Of a stretch of DNA of 47,500 nt, positions 9,774 to 19,715 are shown one piece after another. The notes under the pieces are model-generated. The model was given only the letters and a program-made list of their open reading frames with translations. It did no database searches and was not told the origin of the DNA. The stretch spans positions 1,917,501-1,965,000 of the forward strand of contig NZ_OY762015.1 of the NCBI RefSeq assembly GCF_963665055.1, in the 5' to 3' direction. Origin of the DNA: an uncultured Methanobacterium sp. (GTDB lineage Archaea > Methanobacteriota > Methanobacteria > Methanobacteriales > Methanobacteriaceae). A program made the position numbers and the translations under genes. Positions within the stretch are counted from its first letter, which is position 1; the number at the start of each line of letters is the position of its first letter.

Positions 9774-10229
9774 ATGAGTAAAAAAGTCACAGGAATCAGA
9801 TACTGCCAGTGGTGCGGTGATCCATTTGAGGTCCGATCACCCAATCAGAAGTACTGCCCACAAGATAAGAAGAACTGCAGCAGGGAAGCTAAGCGTGAAA
9901 GCTGGCGGAAAGCATCCCACAAGTATCGAGATAGATATAAGAATGTTTTATCCATTTCCCAGGTTTACAAGCTGGGATCTGGATGGTTAAGTAGCAGTGC
10001 TAAAAATGATTTTAATGAGGAGTACCTGGCCATTCAGAAAGAGAAAAAACGTTTGAAGATAAACGGCATAGTGGCAGGGGCCTGTTTATGGGCGCAGATG
10101 ACCTGGCAATTTTCCTTTAGAAACATCTTTAACCGGACCAGCATAACCATTGAAGAATTATGGCCACTTTTAATTATTTTAGTGGTGTTTCTGGCATCTA
10201 TTTTAATTTTAGGTTATTACCATAAATAA
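9774..10229 (+). CDS. Zinc-ribbon protein with two C-terminal membrane helices
   Basis: The 151-residue product has an N-terminal metal-binding motif (CQWCGDPFEVRSPNQKYC and a further Cys), a basic helical stretch, and two hydrophobic segments near 92-110 and 129-148. The Cys pattern resembles treble-clef or zinc-ribbon motifs of small archaeal proteins. Function is unknown. The start is weakly supported (TAGGCG upstream at a long distance). Confidence 0.65.
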   Translation: MSKKVTGIRYCQWCGDPFEVRSPNQKYCPQDKKNCSREAKRESWRKASHKYRDRYKNVLSISQVYKLGSGWLSSSAKNDFNEEYLAIQKEKKRLKINGIVAGACLWAQMTWQFSFRNIFNRTSITIEELWPLLIILVVFLASILILGYYHK

Positions 10230-10516
10230 AAAGTAATACATTTTCTTTCTTTTTTATATAAAAATATGATGGTTACTTTTGAGGTAGGTTGCTTGAATAC
10301 AACCTACCTACCGCCTCCAATATAGTAGCCCTATAAAAAAATAATTAACCATTATAATGAAAATAGGCAATTTAATTGAATTTTAAGAATAAATTCAAAA
10401 TAATAAGGGAATAAACTGAACTGAGGAATAAATGAAAGGCAAAGTTATGTTTTTTTTAAAATGTAATCGAAATGGTGATTATTATTCGTTCAAATTTTAA
10501 AGGAGATACCGTTTAT

Positions 10517-10708
10517 ATGGATTTCAAGTCATTTCTGGAAATGATCGGATTGATTGGAATTGTAATTGGATTTGAAGTGTTAGGATCGATGATTTTTTAC
10601 TTACTTATACCCTTTGTCCAAAATCCAGATATTGCTGCAGTTATAGGGAGTATCTCATGCATACTTATGACTTTGGGTTTAATTGCTTACTTCCTGAGGA
10701 AAGGGTAA
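10517..10708 (+). CDS. Small two-helix membrane protein
   Basis: The 63-residue product beginning MDFKSFLEMIGLIGIV is almost entirely two membrane segments ending in a basic FLRKG. AAAGGAGAT lies nine bases ahead of the ATG at 10517, which makes this a better start than the upstream in-frame ATG at 10472. No family recognised. The 287 bases upstream (10230-10516) show nothing else. Confidence 0.6.
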   Translation: MDFKSFLEMIGLIGIVIGFEVLGSMIFYLLIPFVQNPDIAAVIGSISCILMTLGLIAYFLRKG

Positions 10709-10741
10709 ACCTTAAAAGGGATGATCTAAAGAAAAGTGTAC

Positions 10742-10782
10742 TTGGACCAGATCAATCCACTATTTTGGACCAGATCAATCCA
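10742..10782. repeat. Two perfect copies of an 18-mer at 23-base spacing
   Basis: TTGGACCAGATCAATCCA occurs at 10742 and 10765, with weaker echoes (TTTGGACAATCA, AATCAATCCAG) just downstream to about 10825. The array lies upstream of the tRNA cluster. It could be part of the regular intergenic repeats of this genome or a binding site. Confidence 0.7.
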
Positions 10783-10921
10783 TTAATTTGGACAATCATA
10801 GTACTTAAAGAAAAATCAATCCAGTAATTTGTACAAATCAACTTAGTACTTTATGAACAATGAATTATAGTACCAAGACAGATCAATTCCGGGATAAATC
10901 CAAATTGTAAAAAAAGTTAAA

Positions 10922-10930
10922 TTATATATA
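10922..10930 (+). promoter_or_regulatory. TATA box of tRNA-Leu(CAG)
   Basis: TTATATATA is centred about 30 bases ahead of the mature 5' end of the first tRNA gene, typical for archaeal stable RNA promoters. Confidence 0.6.
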
Positions 10931-10955
10931 CGATAGCCGACCATCACTGTATATT

Positions 10956-11040
<85 letters not shown>

Positions 11041-11183
11041 CCTTTTATAAAATATTACTTCCTGTTTTTACTAAACTTTAAATAATAGCTTAACAAATCA
11101 TGTACTACCCTGTTTATTTTAAAATATAAATGTGGATTTAGGAGCCTATAATCCAGGTTCAATTCATTTCAGGGCATTCAAGA

Positions 11184-11257
<74 letters not shown>

Positions 11258-11343
11258 CTTTATTTACATAGAAATTCTTTAATAGTAATTTACAGTATGA
11301 TTTTGTTTATTGTAATTACAGATATGGTTCGTTTATAGAGTAC

Positions 11344-11910
<567 letters not shown>

Positions 11911-11984
11911 GGGCCCGTAGCTCAGTCTGGGAGAGCGCCTGGCTTTTAACCAGGTGGCCGCGGGTTCAACTCCCGTCGGGCCCG
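11911..11984 (+). tRNA. tRNA-Lys, anticodon TTT
   Basis: Acceptor GGGCCCG/CGGGCCC, anticodon stem CCTGG/CCAGG closing loop CTTTTAA, T loop GGTTCAACTCC, discriminator G. Same length and frame as the Lys(CTT) gene and clearly its paralogue. Confidence 0.95.
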
Positions 11985-12315
11985 CTTTAATTATTTAGAA
12001 CCTAGATTTTTTTATAATCTATATTTTATTCTCAATTTCATTTTGAACTGGATTTGGAGTCCATTATTCATTTTAACAACCCTCAGTCATTTTAAAATAT
12101 AGTGTACCTGAATTCAAGGCGTTCCACTCGCATCTAACACACACAACACCCATCTAACACATACCCCCACACATTAAACATATATCATTATAAACTGATT
12201 TTCCATTACCCTTCCTAGGTTATTTCCTGCATTCAGCAGAAATGAATTTAAAGAATATTTAAATATTCACTTTACATAATACTGAGTGATATTAACTTAG
12301 GGAGGGGATTAGAGA
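11985..12315 (+). other. 331-base gap with a short direct repeat
   Basis: No gene seen. CATCTAACACA occurs twice (about 12131 and 12151) within a C/A-rich stretch unlike its A/T-rich flanks. The end of the gap holds the promoter and the strong ribosome binding site of the secreted protein gene. Confidence 0.5.
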
Positions 12316-12900
12316 ATGAATAAAAAAATAATAGCATTAATAGTTTTAGTTGCCGTGATTGTTGGGGGATATGCCAGTTACTATGCTTATGCCAGTATGA
12401 CACTGCTTCCAGAAGATTTAGGAGTATTAAAAGAGGAGCTTAATGCCACATCAAGCCCGGGAATTCCTGAATCTGAGATAACAGAAATTGAAAACTCAGC
12501 AAACATGGTGGAAAGTTACAACGCCTTATCCATGGTTTCACAAAATGAAAGAAATAATATCGCCGAACAGATGAGCGGTGATAATGGAAACTACACTAAA
12601 ATGATGAATGAGTTTAAAAACAATTTCACCATGAACCATGACATAGCAATGAGATATGACGTGCTGTTAAAGGGAGATGTAGCCCAAGAAATAAGGTTAA
12701 CCTATACTAATGAAACCTTAACCCTGATTGACCAGATCAAAAGTAACATAGATAAACAGGCTGCAGATATTAAAAATGGTGATAGTACCGCTTATGCCAA
12801 TGATCTCCGTGAATTCGCAAAATTAGCTAGAAAAATCAATACTAACGAAGCACAAGCCCATACACACCTGCAGAACATTGTCAACAAACTCGGTGGATAA
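12316..12900 (+). CDS. Secreted or membrane-anchored helical protein, unknown function
   Basis: The 194-residue protein has an N-terminal membrane or signal segment (KKIIALIVLVAVIVGGYASYYAY) and a hydrophilic, mostly helical remainder with several Asn-x-Ser/Thr sites (NYT, NFT, NET), fitting an outside location. The repeated acidic/amphipathic helices could form a four-helix or coiled bundle. No family recognised. GGGAGGGGAT eight bases upstream marks the start clearly. A hairpin follows the gene at 12949. Confidence 0.75.
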   Translation: MNKKIIALIVLVAVIVGGYASYYAYASMTLLPEDLGVLKEELNATSSPGIPESEITEIENSANMVESYNALSMVSQNERNNIAEQMSGDNGNYTKMMNEFKNNFTMNHDIAMRYDVLLKGDVAQEIRLTYTNETLTLIDQIKSNIDKQAADIKNGDSTAYANDLREFAKLARKINTNEAQAHTHLQNIVNKLGG

Positions 12901-12948
12901 AAAAATAAATCCACCAAAAATATTTCATAATCTGTTTTTTAATAAACC

Positions 12949-12991
12949 CAGGGGCCCATAACCAGGTGTGGTAAACAACGCACCTCCCCTG
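12949..12991 (+). terminator. Bulged inverted repeat between two genes
   Basis: CAGGGG (12949-12954) and AGGTG (12964-12968) together pair with the continuous arm CACCTCCCCTG (12981-12991), leaving a 9-base bulge and a 12-base loop. It could be a terminator or an RNA structure. The arm CACCTCC also equals the anti-ribosome-binding-site core of 16S rRNA, which may be chance. Confidence 0.4.
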
Positions 12992-13057
12992 ATCATACTG
13001 TTTTATATTCTACTTATTTTAGAATCAAATAGAGAATTCTACTTATTTTAAAAATAA

Positions 13058-15943
13058 ATGGATATATTGATTATACTAATGGGCACTGATAATATGGTGG
13101 ATAAAGATAATTACGTGATAGATCTCAAGGAAAAAGATTTATCAATTGAAAAAATTGGTGGTAAAGCACTTAATCTAGCTAAAATGTCAGCAGCTGGGTT
13201 TAACATTCCCCCAGCATTTACCGTTTCAGTAGATGCCTATGATTTTTTTATTAAAAAAGAATTAGAAGGTAACATATCTGAAATACTTAGAATTATTGAT
13301 TTTACCCGTGAAGATTCCATTTCTCAGGGTTGTTCTGTCATTCGGAGCATGATAAAATCCCAGGAATTACCGCAGGATCTGTTTTTGGAAATTACTCGGA
13401 AAATATCTGGTCTTCCTGACGGATATTATGCTGTAAGATCATCAGCAGTGGCTGAAGACCTGGTAGATGCCAGTTTTGCAGGGCAATTGGATAGTTTCCT
13501 GAATATAAAGAAGGAAGATATTTTAGAAAACATCATTGAATGTTGGGCATCTTACTGGACTGATCGGGCTGTGAAGTACAGGCATGATTCTTCCATTGGG
13601 CATTTAGACACCGAATTATCATCGGCAGGATTAGCAGTACTGGTGCAAAAAATGGTCAATGCCGATGTCAGTGGAGTTACCTTCACTGCCAATCCAGTTA
13701 ATGGAACAGAGGAGGTGGTTATTGAGTCCAGTTGGGGTCTGGGTGAAGCCATTGCATCAGGAATAGTAACCCCGGATATTTTCGTTCTGGGAAGAGATGG
13801 AGAAATCCTTGAAAAAAATATTAAAACCAAGAATAAAGGATATTTCCTGGTTAATGGCCAGAACACTTTAATTACCATTGATGAAGAGTACAGGGAAAGA
13901 TCAAGTCTCAATGACGATGTTCTTAAAAGGTTACTCCAGATCGGGGTAGAACTTGAAGATTTTTTCGGTGTTAGTCAGGATATTGAATGGGCCATAGAAT
14001 GTGGAAAGAATGAGTTCAATCAAGATAAGTACAAAATGTTGGATAACCCTGATAAAAACTCTTTAAACATTTATATCCTGCAATCAAGACCAGTAACCAC
14101 TCTCACCGAGGATAAAGATGATATTCTATGGACCAGGGCTTACGGGGATGAGTACTGGGCTGATGCAACCACACCACTCTTTTACGATGTTATGGGTAAA
14201 ATGCTCACCGACTACGTGAACCATGAAGGTGCCCGGATAATGGGATATAAAGAGATAACCGATGCTGAACTTTTAAAACTGCATAAATCAAGGGTTTATT
14301 TCAATAGCTGGGTTTTGGAGAAGGCGTTTTCTTATTACCCTAAATTTGCACGGTCCAAAGAGTTGTTAAATTATTATCCATTGGAAGATCAAAAACGAAT
14401 ATCCGAGTATCCTTCCATACTGCATAAAGCATTAATTTCACAGGTTCTAGTGGCTATTCGAGACCCGGACGGGATGATGCACCGGACAGATAAGGCCTAC
14501 CGGAAATGGTCCCAGGGATTCATGGAAAAATGTGAAGATTTCGATAAAACTGATCTGGACACGTTATGTGATGAGGAACTCCTAGCACTCTATCATGATA
14601 TTGAAAACTCCGGGATCAAGCATTACCAGCTGATAAGGTATGGTATGGTTTCTCATTCCATAGCCACCAACCTCATGATCAAGAATTGGCTGGTTAAATG
14701 GTTGGATGATGAGGATGGCTCCTTCTACGCTGGTTTGATCTCAGGGTTAGATGATAATAAAACCGTAGAAATGAATATAAAATTCTCGGATCTAGCCAAA
14801 ACTTTAAGAGAAGACCAGGCATTACTGGATAAAATGAATTCAATTGAGGATATGAGTTTCCTGGATGAATCAGAGATTGATGAACTGATTTCATCCAATC
14901 CTGATTTTAAAAAAGATTTCGATCTGTTTATTGCAGATTATGGTCACCGGTCCAATACCCGTGAAATACTGTATCCCCGCTGGAGGGAAGATAAAACTTA
15001 CGTTCTGGAAGTTATTAAGTTACTGTCTTCTTCAGATCTGGATTTGAGAAAGAATGAATCAGAAAGCCGTGCCAACCGGTTCAAAACTGAAAATGAAGTT
15101 TCAAGTAGGATAAAAAAATTAAGAGGCGGGTTTTTCAAAGAGAAAATATTTGGAGTGGTGCTTAATTTAGCCCAAACCTATTTAACATTCAGGGAAAATC
15201 AGAGATTCTACCTGGATCACCTGCTTTTCCGTCAGAGGCTGATGCTACGGGATATGGGGCGGAGATTAACTGATATGCAAATCATTGGAGAGGTGGATGA
15301 TGTTTTCTTCCTTTATGAAAAGGAGTTATTCTCATTTTTTGATACAAGTGATTTACAAACAGCAGAGGTAAATGGAAATATTCTTTCACAAAAGCTTAAG
15401 GGAGATACACATTCTGAAAAGTTAAATGGAAGTATTTCTTCAGAAAAACTAAATGGAGATACTCTTTCTGAAAATGGAAGTACCCTTTCTAAAAATATTC
15501 TCTCCTTGCAGGAGGAGATTCTAAAGAGGAAGAAAGAATTTTACAGATACAAATCGTCACTTCCACCAAAATTCCTTAAAAATGGTATTGAATTTGATGA
15601 TACTGTCACTGAATATGACCAGAATGCAATTTATGGTGCAGCAGCCAGTCCTGGAATATTCACAGGCAAAGCAAGAGTTGTGGAATCCATTGAAGAATTA
15701 TCACAGCTGGAAGATGATGAAATCCTAATTACCAGTAACACCGATCCAGCCTGGACCGCAGTATTCTCAAAGGTGGGTGGCCTTATCACCGAAACCGGGG
15801 GAATACTATCCCATGGGGCAGTTATTTCCAGAGAATACAGGATTCCTGCAGTGACTGCAGTTAAAGGAGCTACCACTCTATTTAAAACCGGTGAAAAACT
15901 GGTGGTTGATGGTAATGAAGGTGTTGTTTATAAAAAAGAATAA
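13058..15943 (+). CDS. PEP-synthase-like/Rph-like phosphotransferase
   Basis: About 961 residues in three parts. The N-terminus is a PPDK-type ATP-grasp domain (GGKALNLAKMSAAGFNIPPAF; YAVRSSAVAEDLVDASFAGQ; VIESSWGLGEAIASG; IEWAIE; ILQSRPVTT). A middle domain of about 440 residues follows, and then a C-terminal swivelling phosphohistidine domain with GGILSHGAVISREY (His919). The PEP/pyruvate TIM barrel of true PEP synthase is missing. This ATP-grasp/substrate/His-domain order and size match rifampin phosphotransferase (Rph) and related dikinases; the natural substrate is unknown. A degenerate repeat rich in NG, LS and EKL lies near residues 770-812, apparently a recent linker expansion. The start is uncertain: ATG at 13058, 13079 or 13094. 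It pairs with the gene at 16031. Confidence 0.85.
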   Translation: MDILIILMGTDNMVDKDNYVIDLKEKDLSIEKIGGKALNLAKMSAAGFNIPPAFTVSVDAYDFFIKKELEGNISEILRIIDFTREDSISQGCSVIRSMIKSQELPQDLFLEITRKISGLPDGYYAVRSSAVAEDLVDASFAGQLDSFLNIKKEDILENIIECWASYWTDRAVKYRHDSSIGHLDTELSSAGLAVLVQKMVNADVSGVTFTANPVNGTEEVVIESSWGLGEAIASGIVTPDIFVLGRDGEILEKNIKTKNKGYFLVNGQNTLITIDEEYRERSSLNDDVLKRLLQIGVELEDFFGVSQDIEWAIECGKNEFNQDKYKMLDNPDKNSLNIYILQSRPVTTLTEDKDDILWTRAYGDEYWADATTPLFYDVMGKMLTDYVNHEGARIMGYKEITDAELLKLHKSRVYFNSWVLEKAFSYYPKFARSKELLNYYPLEDQKRISEYPSILHKALISQVLVAIRDPDGMMHRTDKAYRKWSQGFMEKCEDFDKTDLDTLCDEELLALYHDIENSGIKHYQLIRYGMVSHSIATNLMIKNWLVKWLDDEDGSFYAGLISGLDDNKTVEMNIKFSDLAKTLREDQALLDKMNSIEDMSFLDESEIDELISSNPDFKKDFDLFIADYGHRSNTREILYPRWREDKTYVLEVIKLLSSSDLDLRKNESESRANRFKTENEVSSRIKKLRGGFFKEKIFGVVLNLAQTYLTFRENQRFYLDHLLFRQRLMLRDMGRRLTDMQIIGEVDDVFFLYEKELFSFFDTSDLQTAEVNGNILSQKLKGDTHSEKLNGSISSEKLNGDTLSENGSTLSKNILSLQEEILKRKKEFYRYKSSLPPKFLKNGIEFDDTVTEYDQNAIYGAAASPGIFTGKARVVESIEELSQLEDDEILITSNTDPAWTAVFSKVGGLITETGGILSHGAVISREYRIPAVTAVKGATTLFKTGEKLVVDGNEGVVYKKE

Positions 15944-16030
15944 CATTAAATCAGGAAATACTTACAAAAAAATTTATTGATTTAAAAAAAAATTATTGGT
16001 TTAGGAAAAAAATCGGGTCGGTGATTTGTA

Positions 16031-16915
16031 ATGGATGTTGATCTAGAAAGTCTGAAAAAACATGAAGAATGGAATGAAAGCTATTATTTTAATTTTCATG
16101 ATAAAAATAACGATTTGACCGCCTTTATGCGTATAGGGAACAAGGTCAATAAAAATGAAAAATCAATGTTCTTCTTTATAATGTCTCCCCAGCAGATAGC
16201 TGGTATTAAATTAGAAACACCCTGTGATGATAATCCACTTGAAATCGCCGGTTTGGATTACCAGGAGCTTGAGTCAGGTAAATGGAGACTTAAATACAAT
16301 GGTTCCATTTTTGACCCAAGAGGAGAAGTTCCCCATGAATTCAAGGTTAAGATGGATGTAACCTGGGAAGCTTTAAACCCAGTTATGGATTATGTGGAAT
16401 GTGTTGATGAAAAACAGACTGAAATGTCATCTAGTGTAGCCTCAGAACATTATGAACAGTTTGGGAAGGCATTGGGAAAAGTTGAAGTTGATGGAGAGGT
16501 ATTTGAAATTGAAGCACTGGGTGAAAGAGACCTGAGCCGTGGGGTAAGGGAATGGGGATCTCCCAAGATGTGGATGTGGATAAACTCCGAGTTTTCTGAT
16601 GAAGCTGCTTTTAACATAACCAAACTCTCAGTTGATGAGGGAGATATAGACGCAGGATACTTCTACACCGGTTCAGCTAACCAGCCACTAACAAAATCAG
16701 ACATAGATCTAAAATTCAATAATGGAATCCCATCCACGTTTAAAATGAACTTATTTGACAAAAAAGGTTCCCATTATTCAGTTGATGGGGAAGTTATCCG
16801 ATTTGGAATGGTTCCCGTTGATGAGAAGATGATTCTCATAGAAACTATTTCCAAATATGATTGGGATGGTAAGGAAGGTTACGGTGTGGCTGAATTTTTA
16901 GTGGGCAAACCATAA
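16031..16915 (+). CDS. CrtC/DUF7064-like beta-barrel protein
   Basis: The 294-residue protein shows a run of beta-rich segments with FGKALGKVEVDGEVFEIEALGERDLSRGVREWG, which resembles the central motif (G.GxRDHSWGxR) of the CrtC-like/DUF7064-DUF7065 proteins, a lipocalin-like double barrel that binds hydrophobic ligands. No signal peptide is seen, so it should be cytoplasmic. GGTGAT five bases ahead of the ATG gives a firm start. It lies 87 bases after the Rph-like gene on the same strand; I infer that the two act on the same small molecule. Family naming is from memory of the motif, not a search. Confidence 0.6.
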   Translation: MDVDLESLKKHEEWNESYYFNFHDKNNDLTAFMRIGNKVNKNEKSMFFFIMSPQQIAGIKLETPCDDNPLEIAGLDYQELESGKWRLKYNGSIFDPRGEVPHEFKVKMDVTWEALNPVMDYVECVDEKQTEMSSSVASEHYEQFGKALGKVEVDGEVFEIEALGERDLSRGVREWGSPKMWMWINSEFSDEAAFNITKLSVDEGDIDAGYFYTGSANQPLTKSDIDLKFNNGIPSTFKMNLFDKKGSHYSVDGEVIRFGMVPVDEKMILIETISKYDWDGKEGYGVAEFLVGKP

Positions 16916-16948
16916 GTTGATTAAATATAACCATTTGTTGATGGATAA

Positions 16949-16965
16949 GGGTGGGATTCCCACCC
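16949..16965. terminator. Strong hairpin between convergent genes
   Basis: GGGTGGG-att-CCCACCC is a seven-pair perfect hairpin. A second weaker pair (CTGTT/AACAG) and T runs follow. It sits between the ends of the DUF7064-like gene and polB, so it may end transcription in both directions. Confidence 0.6.
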
Positions 16966-17023
16966 AGTACTGTTCTTTTAAACAGCCATGGAATTATTTT
17001 AATTGAATTTGTAATAGTTGGCC

Positions 17024-18889
17024 CTAATCCATTGGACCGGCATAGGTTGCAAAGAATCCATCCGTATCTGCATATACTGGTTTGAATCCCTGTTTTTCAG
17101 AGTCTTTCATGGTTTTTTTCAGATAATCTCTTCCCCAGGCAGTTATGGATTCTGAACATTTCAAGCTATACCACCTGAATGTACTGTGATTGTATAGTCC
17201 ATAGAATGTGTTGGCCAGTCGTTTAAGGGCTTCCTGTTGATTGTTCAGGACACTGATCTGGTAATCATCATGGGATTCTTTCATTTGAGATTTGATTTTT
17301 ATCCGATCCTGGAGTATCTGGCCAATGGCGGATGGAATAAAACCCACTGGTTCTTTAAGGAATTTGTGACCGTACTCCGGTGAGATATGACAATCATCCC
17401 CGCTGGTTAGGCTGTCCGGGGAAATGTTCTTGGAAATTATTATACTGGGGTACAGGCTTCTAAAATCAAAGTAAACAATATTCTCGTGCAAGCCATTCAC
17501 TGGTTCTTTAACATAACCCCCCACCACATGCTTACCTTCCCGCTGGATTAATTGATCAGGAGATGGTTTATTCGGCACTAAATATCCCCATTCAAATGAT
17601 TTTCTTATTAAGTACCACTCAACCAGTCGTCCTGATGCCATGCGGGCTGTATCAAACAATGGCTGACCCACAATACGGGTTAATTCAGTGCTGAGGGGTA
17701 GCATCCTCTCCCCTATCCTGGTAACTGCCACTGCATCGTGCAGGGAGTAATGGAATAGTGTTTCCAGTCTTCTACCCCCTTCATCCCAGTAAAGGTAGAT
17801 CTTATCTCCGGGGATGTCCAGTTTCTCCTCCCCAAATAGTTCCAGGTAAACATGCTCCAGGGTGTGACGGGCCAGATGCATATAACGGCGGATATTGGAG
17901 TAAAGGTCAATGTGAACCCTGCCCCTGATCATGGTGGAGTTGCTGAACCCTATCCGGGTGAACTTGGGTGAGGATCCGTCTATTCCCAGCTTGAGAGGCA
18001 CCCCTAGTTTAGCTGCCCGGTCACGGATATAGGGGAAGTCGAATGAATCGGAATTGTAGCCCAGGATGATGTCCGGGTTTTCTGATTGCACAGTTTCCAC
18101 GAATTTCTCCAGTAATTCCTTTTCATGAGCTACTAATTCCACAAAGTCAAGGGGTGAACCATTGGGGTCAGATGAATCAGGAGTATTTTTGGTGGATAAA
18201 ACTTTCCTGAAGCCCTGGTTACTGGAGAAACTAATCATGATAATGGGATCCAGGTCCGATTGGGGCATGCCCCGGGGGTTGTAGACTTCAATATCAAAAC
18301 TCAAAACTGTGAATTCGGGTAAACCGGACTCCAGGGGGGTGGGAGATTTTTCCACCTGGAAAATGCAGGGTTTTTGTATGGAATTACAATCTCCTGTTTT
18401 GGGTGGTACTTGTGACTTTCGTGACCCCTGTATTCCCTGTGAAGATCTGTGAGAATTTAAGATATTAGCCTGAACCTCCACCACCTTAAGAGGAAATAAT
18501 CCTTTATCTATGAGGTATCTACGGTAAAATGGAATATCATGCTCCCTGATTTCCTTCACAGACTTCAAATTCAAGATTTTATCCCGGAGTTTGGGGATAT
18601 CTTGGGGATGTTTGAAGGTCACCTTCAGGAATTCTTTCAATTCTCCCCTATCATTTTTACTCACTTTTTCCACTGATAGAATTTTTAATCCACTTAACTG
18701 ACGAGTGCAGTCATCCAGGTGGGAATGATCAGAATGAATTACATAGATGTAAGGTCTGAAGCTCTTATCCAGAACTATGATATGTCCTTCTTCATTTTCT
18801 CCCATGAGCTTTCCAAAAAGTCTTATAACTGGTTCCTGATTTCTGGTTATGTAATCAATGTCCAGGAGAACGAATTTTTTAGTTATTAT
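17024..18889 (-). CDS. polB: Family B DNA polymerase, large (N-terminal) part of a split enzyme
   Basis: From the ATG at 18805 the product is 593 residues with proofreading motifs LSFDIEVYNP (Asp171, Glu173), LGYNSDSFDFPY and YSLHDAVAV, then polymerase motifs YFDFRSLYPSIIIS, KRLANTFYGLYNHS and YADTD (578-582). It stops eleven residues after YADTD, so the thumb is absent. This is the split-gene form known in Methanothermobacter, where a second short gene supplies the C-terminus; that gene is not in this window. The reading frame continues 28 codons upstream of the ATG and encodes FVLLDIDYITRNQEPVIRLF, which is the conserved PolB N-terminus, yet no ATG, GTG or TTG is available before the TGA at 18896-18898. 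ATA at 18889 or 18886 follows GGAAGTGA at a suitable distance. A Ser/Gln/Pro-rich insert lies at about 116-160. Confidence 0.9.
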   Translation of the reverse strand: MITKKFVLLDIDYITRNQEPVIRLFGKLMGENEEGHIIVLDKSFRPYIYVIHSDHSHLDDCTRQLSGLKILSVEKVSKNDRGELKEFLKVTFKHPQDIPKLRDKILNLKSVKEIREHDIPFYRRYLIDKGLFPLKVVEVQANILNSHRSSQGIQGSRKSQVPPKTGDCNSIQKPCIFQVEKSPTPLESGLPEFTVLSFDIEVYNPRGMPQSDLDPIIMISFSSNQGFRKVLSTKNTPDSSDPNGSPLDFVELVAHEKELLEKFVETVQSENPDIILGYNSDSFDFPYIRDRAAKLGVPLKLGIDGSSPKFTRIGFSNSTMIRGRVHIDLYSNIRRYMHLARHTLEHVYLELFGEEKLDIPGDKIYLYWDEGGRRLETLFHYSLHDAVAVTRIGERMLPLSTELTRIVGQPLFDTARMASGRLVEWYLIRKSFEWGYLVPNKPSPDQLIQREGKHVVGGYVKEPVNGLHENIVYFDFRSLYPSIIISKNISPDSLTSGDDCHISPEYGHKFLKEPVGFIPSAIGQILQDRIKIKSQMKESHDDYQISVLNNQQEALKRLANTFYGLYNHSTFRWYSLKCSESITAWGRDYLKKTMKDSEKQGFKPVYADTDGFFATYAGPMD

Positions 18890-19100
18890 AGGGCTTCACT
18901 TCCCATCATAGAGCTTACTTTTTTAAGATCCACTAACACCTTGATGAATTTACTGTGATGGATGAATGTCAAGGCAGTTGAGGTAGAGGGAGTGGGAAGT
19001 AATGCATATTTACCACAAGCTTTAAAATTTCCTTATAAAAAAAGTAAGGATTTGAGGAGATTATATAAAAAATTAGACATTTTAAACTGTTACCAATAAG

Positions 19101-19217
19101 AATACAACTGTATTAAACTGGAATTAGTCTGAAACTACAACTGCATTAAAACTGAAACTAGTTTAAAAACTACAACTGCACTGAAACCGTGACTAGTTTA
19201 AAACTGCAACTGGTTTA
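19101..19217. repeat. Imperfect tandem repeat of about 34 bases
   Basis: Three and a half units built on ACTACAACTGCATTAAAACT start at about 19101, 19134, 19169 and 19203. The last unit runs into the 3' end of the DUF488 gene, whose final residues (SINQLQF) are repeat-encoded. The remaining gap back to polB (18899-19100) is A/T-rich and holds the polB promoter region. Confidence 0.7.
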
Positions 19218-19512
19218 TGCTCTGAATAGTGGAGCATAAAAAAGTAACAGTCCCTTTCTCTTTTTCAGTATCCCTGATAAGTTTTAGGGCAGTTTGTCTC
19301 CAGAGTTCCTCAGGATTTCCCTGTTCAACACCAGCAGAGCGTATCCTTTCCCCATCCTCCCATTGGAGTTGATCCGGTGGGGATATGTCTTTAAGCCATA
19401 AATCGACTTGAGCTTCTTCTCTGGATAAGTTTTCAGGCCAGGATTCATCAATTAAGATTCTGAATCCATCTTCTTCATGGGGGAGTTCGTATATTCCTTT
19501 TATTCTTAACAT
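19198..19512 (-). CDS. DUF488 family protein
   Basis: The protein of about 104 residues contains GFRILIDESWPENLSREEAQVDLWLKDISPPDQL, close to the family pattern R(L)VDRLWPRGLSKE..vDlWlKdiaPS of DUF488 (YeaO type). Function of the family is unsettled. The usual Arg of DRLWPRG is replaced here by Ser and Glu (DESWPEN), so a different ligand is possible. The ATG at 19512 is preferred because GTGAT lies just upstream; in-frame starts at 19518 and 19521 overlap it. Its C-terminus has been altered by the repeat array at 19101-19217. Confidence 0.8.
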   Translation of the reverse strand: MLRIKGIYELPHEEDGFRILIDESWPENLSREEAQVDLWLKDISPPDQLQWEDGERIRSAGVEQGNPEELWRQTALKLIRDTEKEKGTVTFLCSTIQSINQLQF

Positions 19513-19715
19513 ACACATCACTTAAAACTGATTTAATTTATCATGATAAAACATGATAATCAATTTAACATTATTAATCATTACATATAAAATTAACTGC
19601 AATTCCATCACAAAATCAACAAGAAATGGATCCCAAGTCCAGATGTAAGTAATTTTTTCACATTGATCATGTGAGTTTTTCCAGATGAGTATCTCACTGG
19701 AGGACCTTAGTAAAA

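Noticed and set aside
12981..12991. Anti-ribosome-binding-site match CACCTCC as a piece of 16S rRNA or an RNA regulator
   Set aside because: Only seven bases match and they are explained as one arm of the hairpin; no rRNA context is present.
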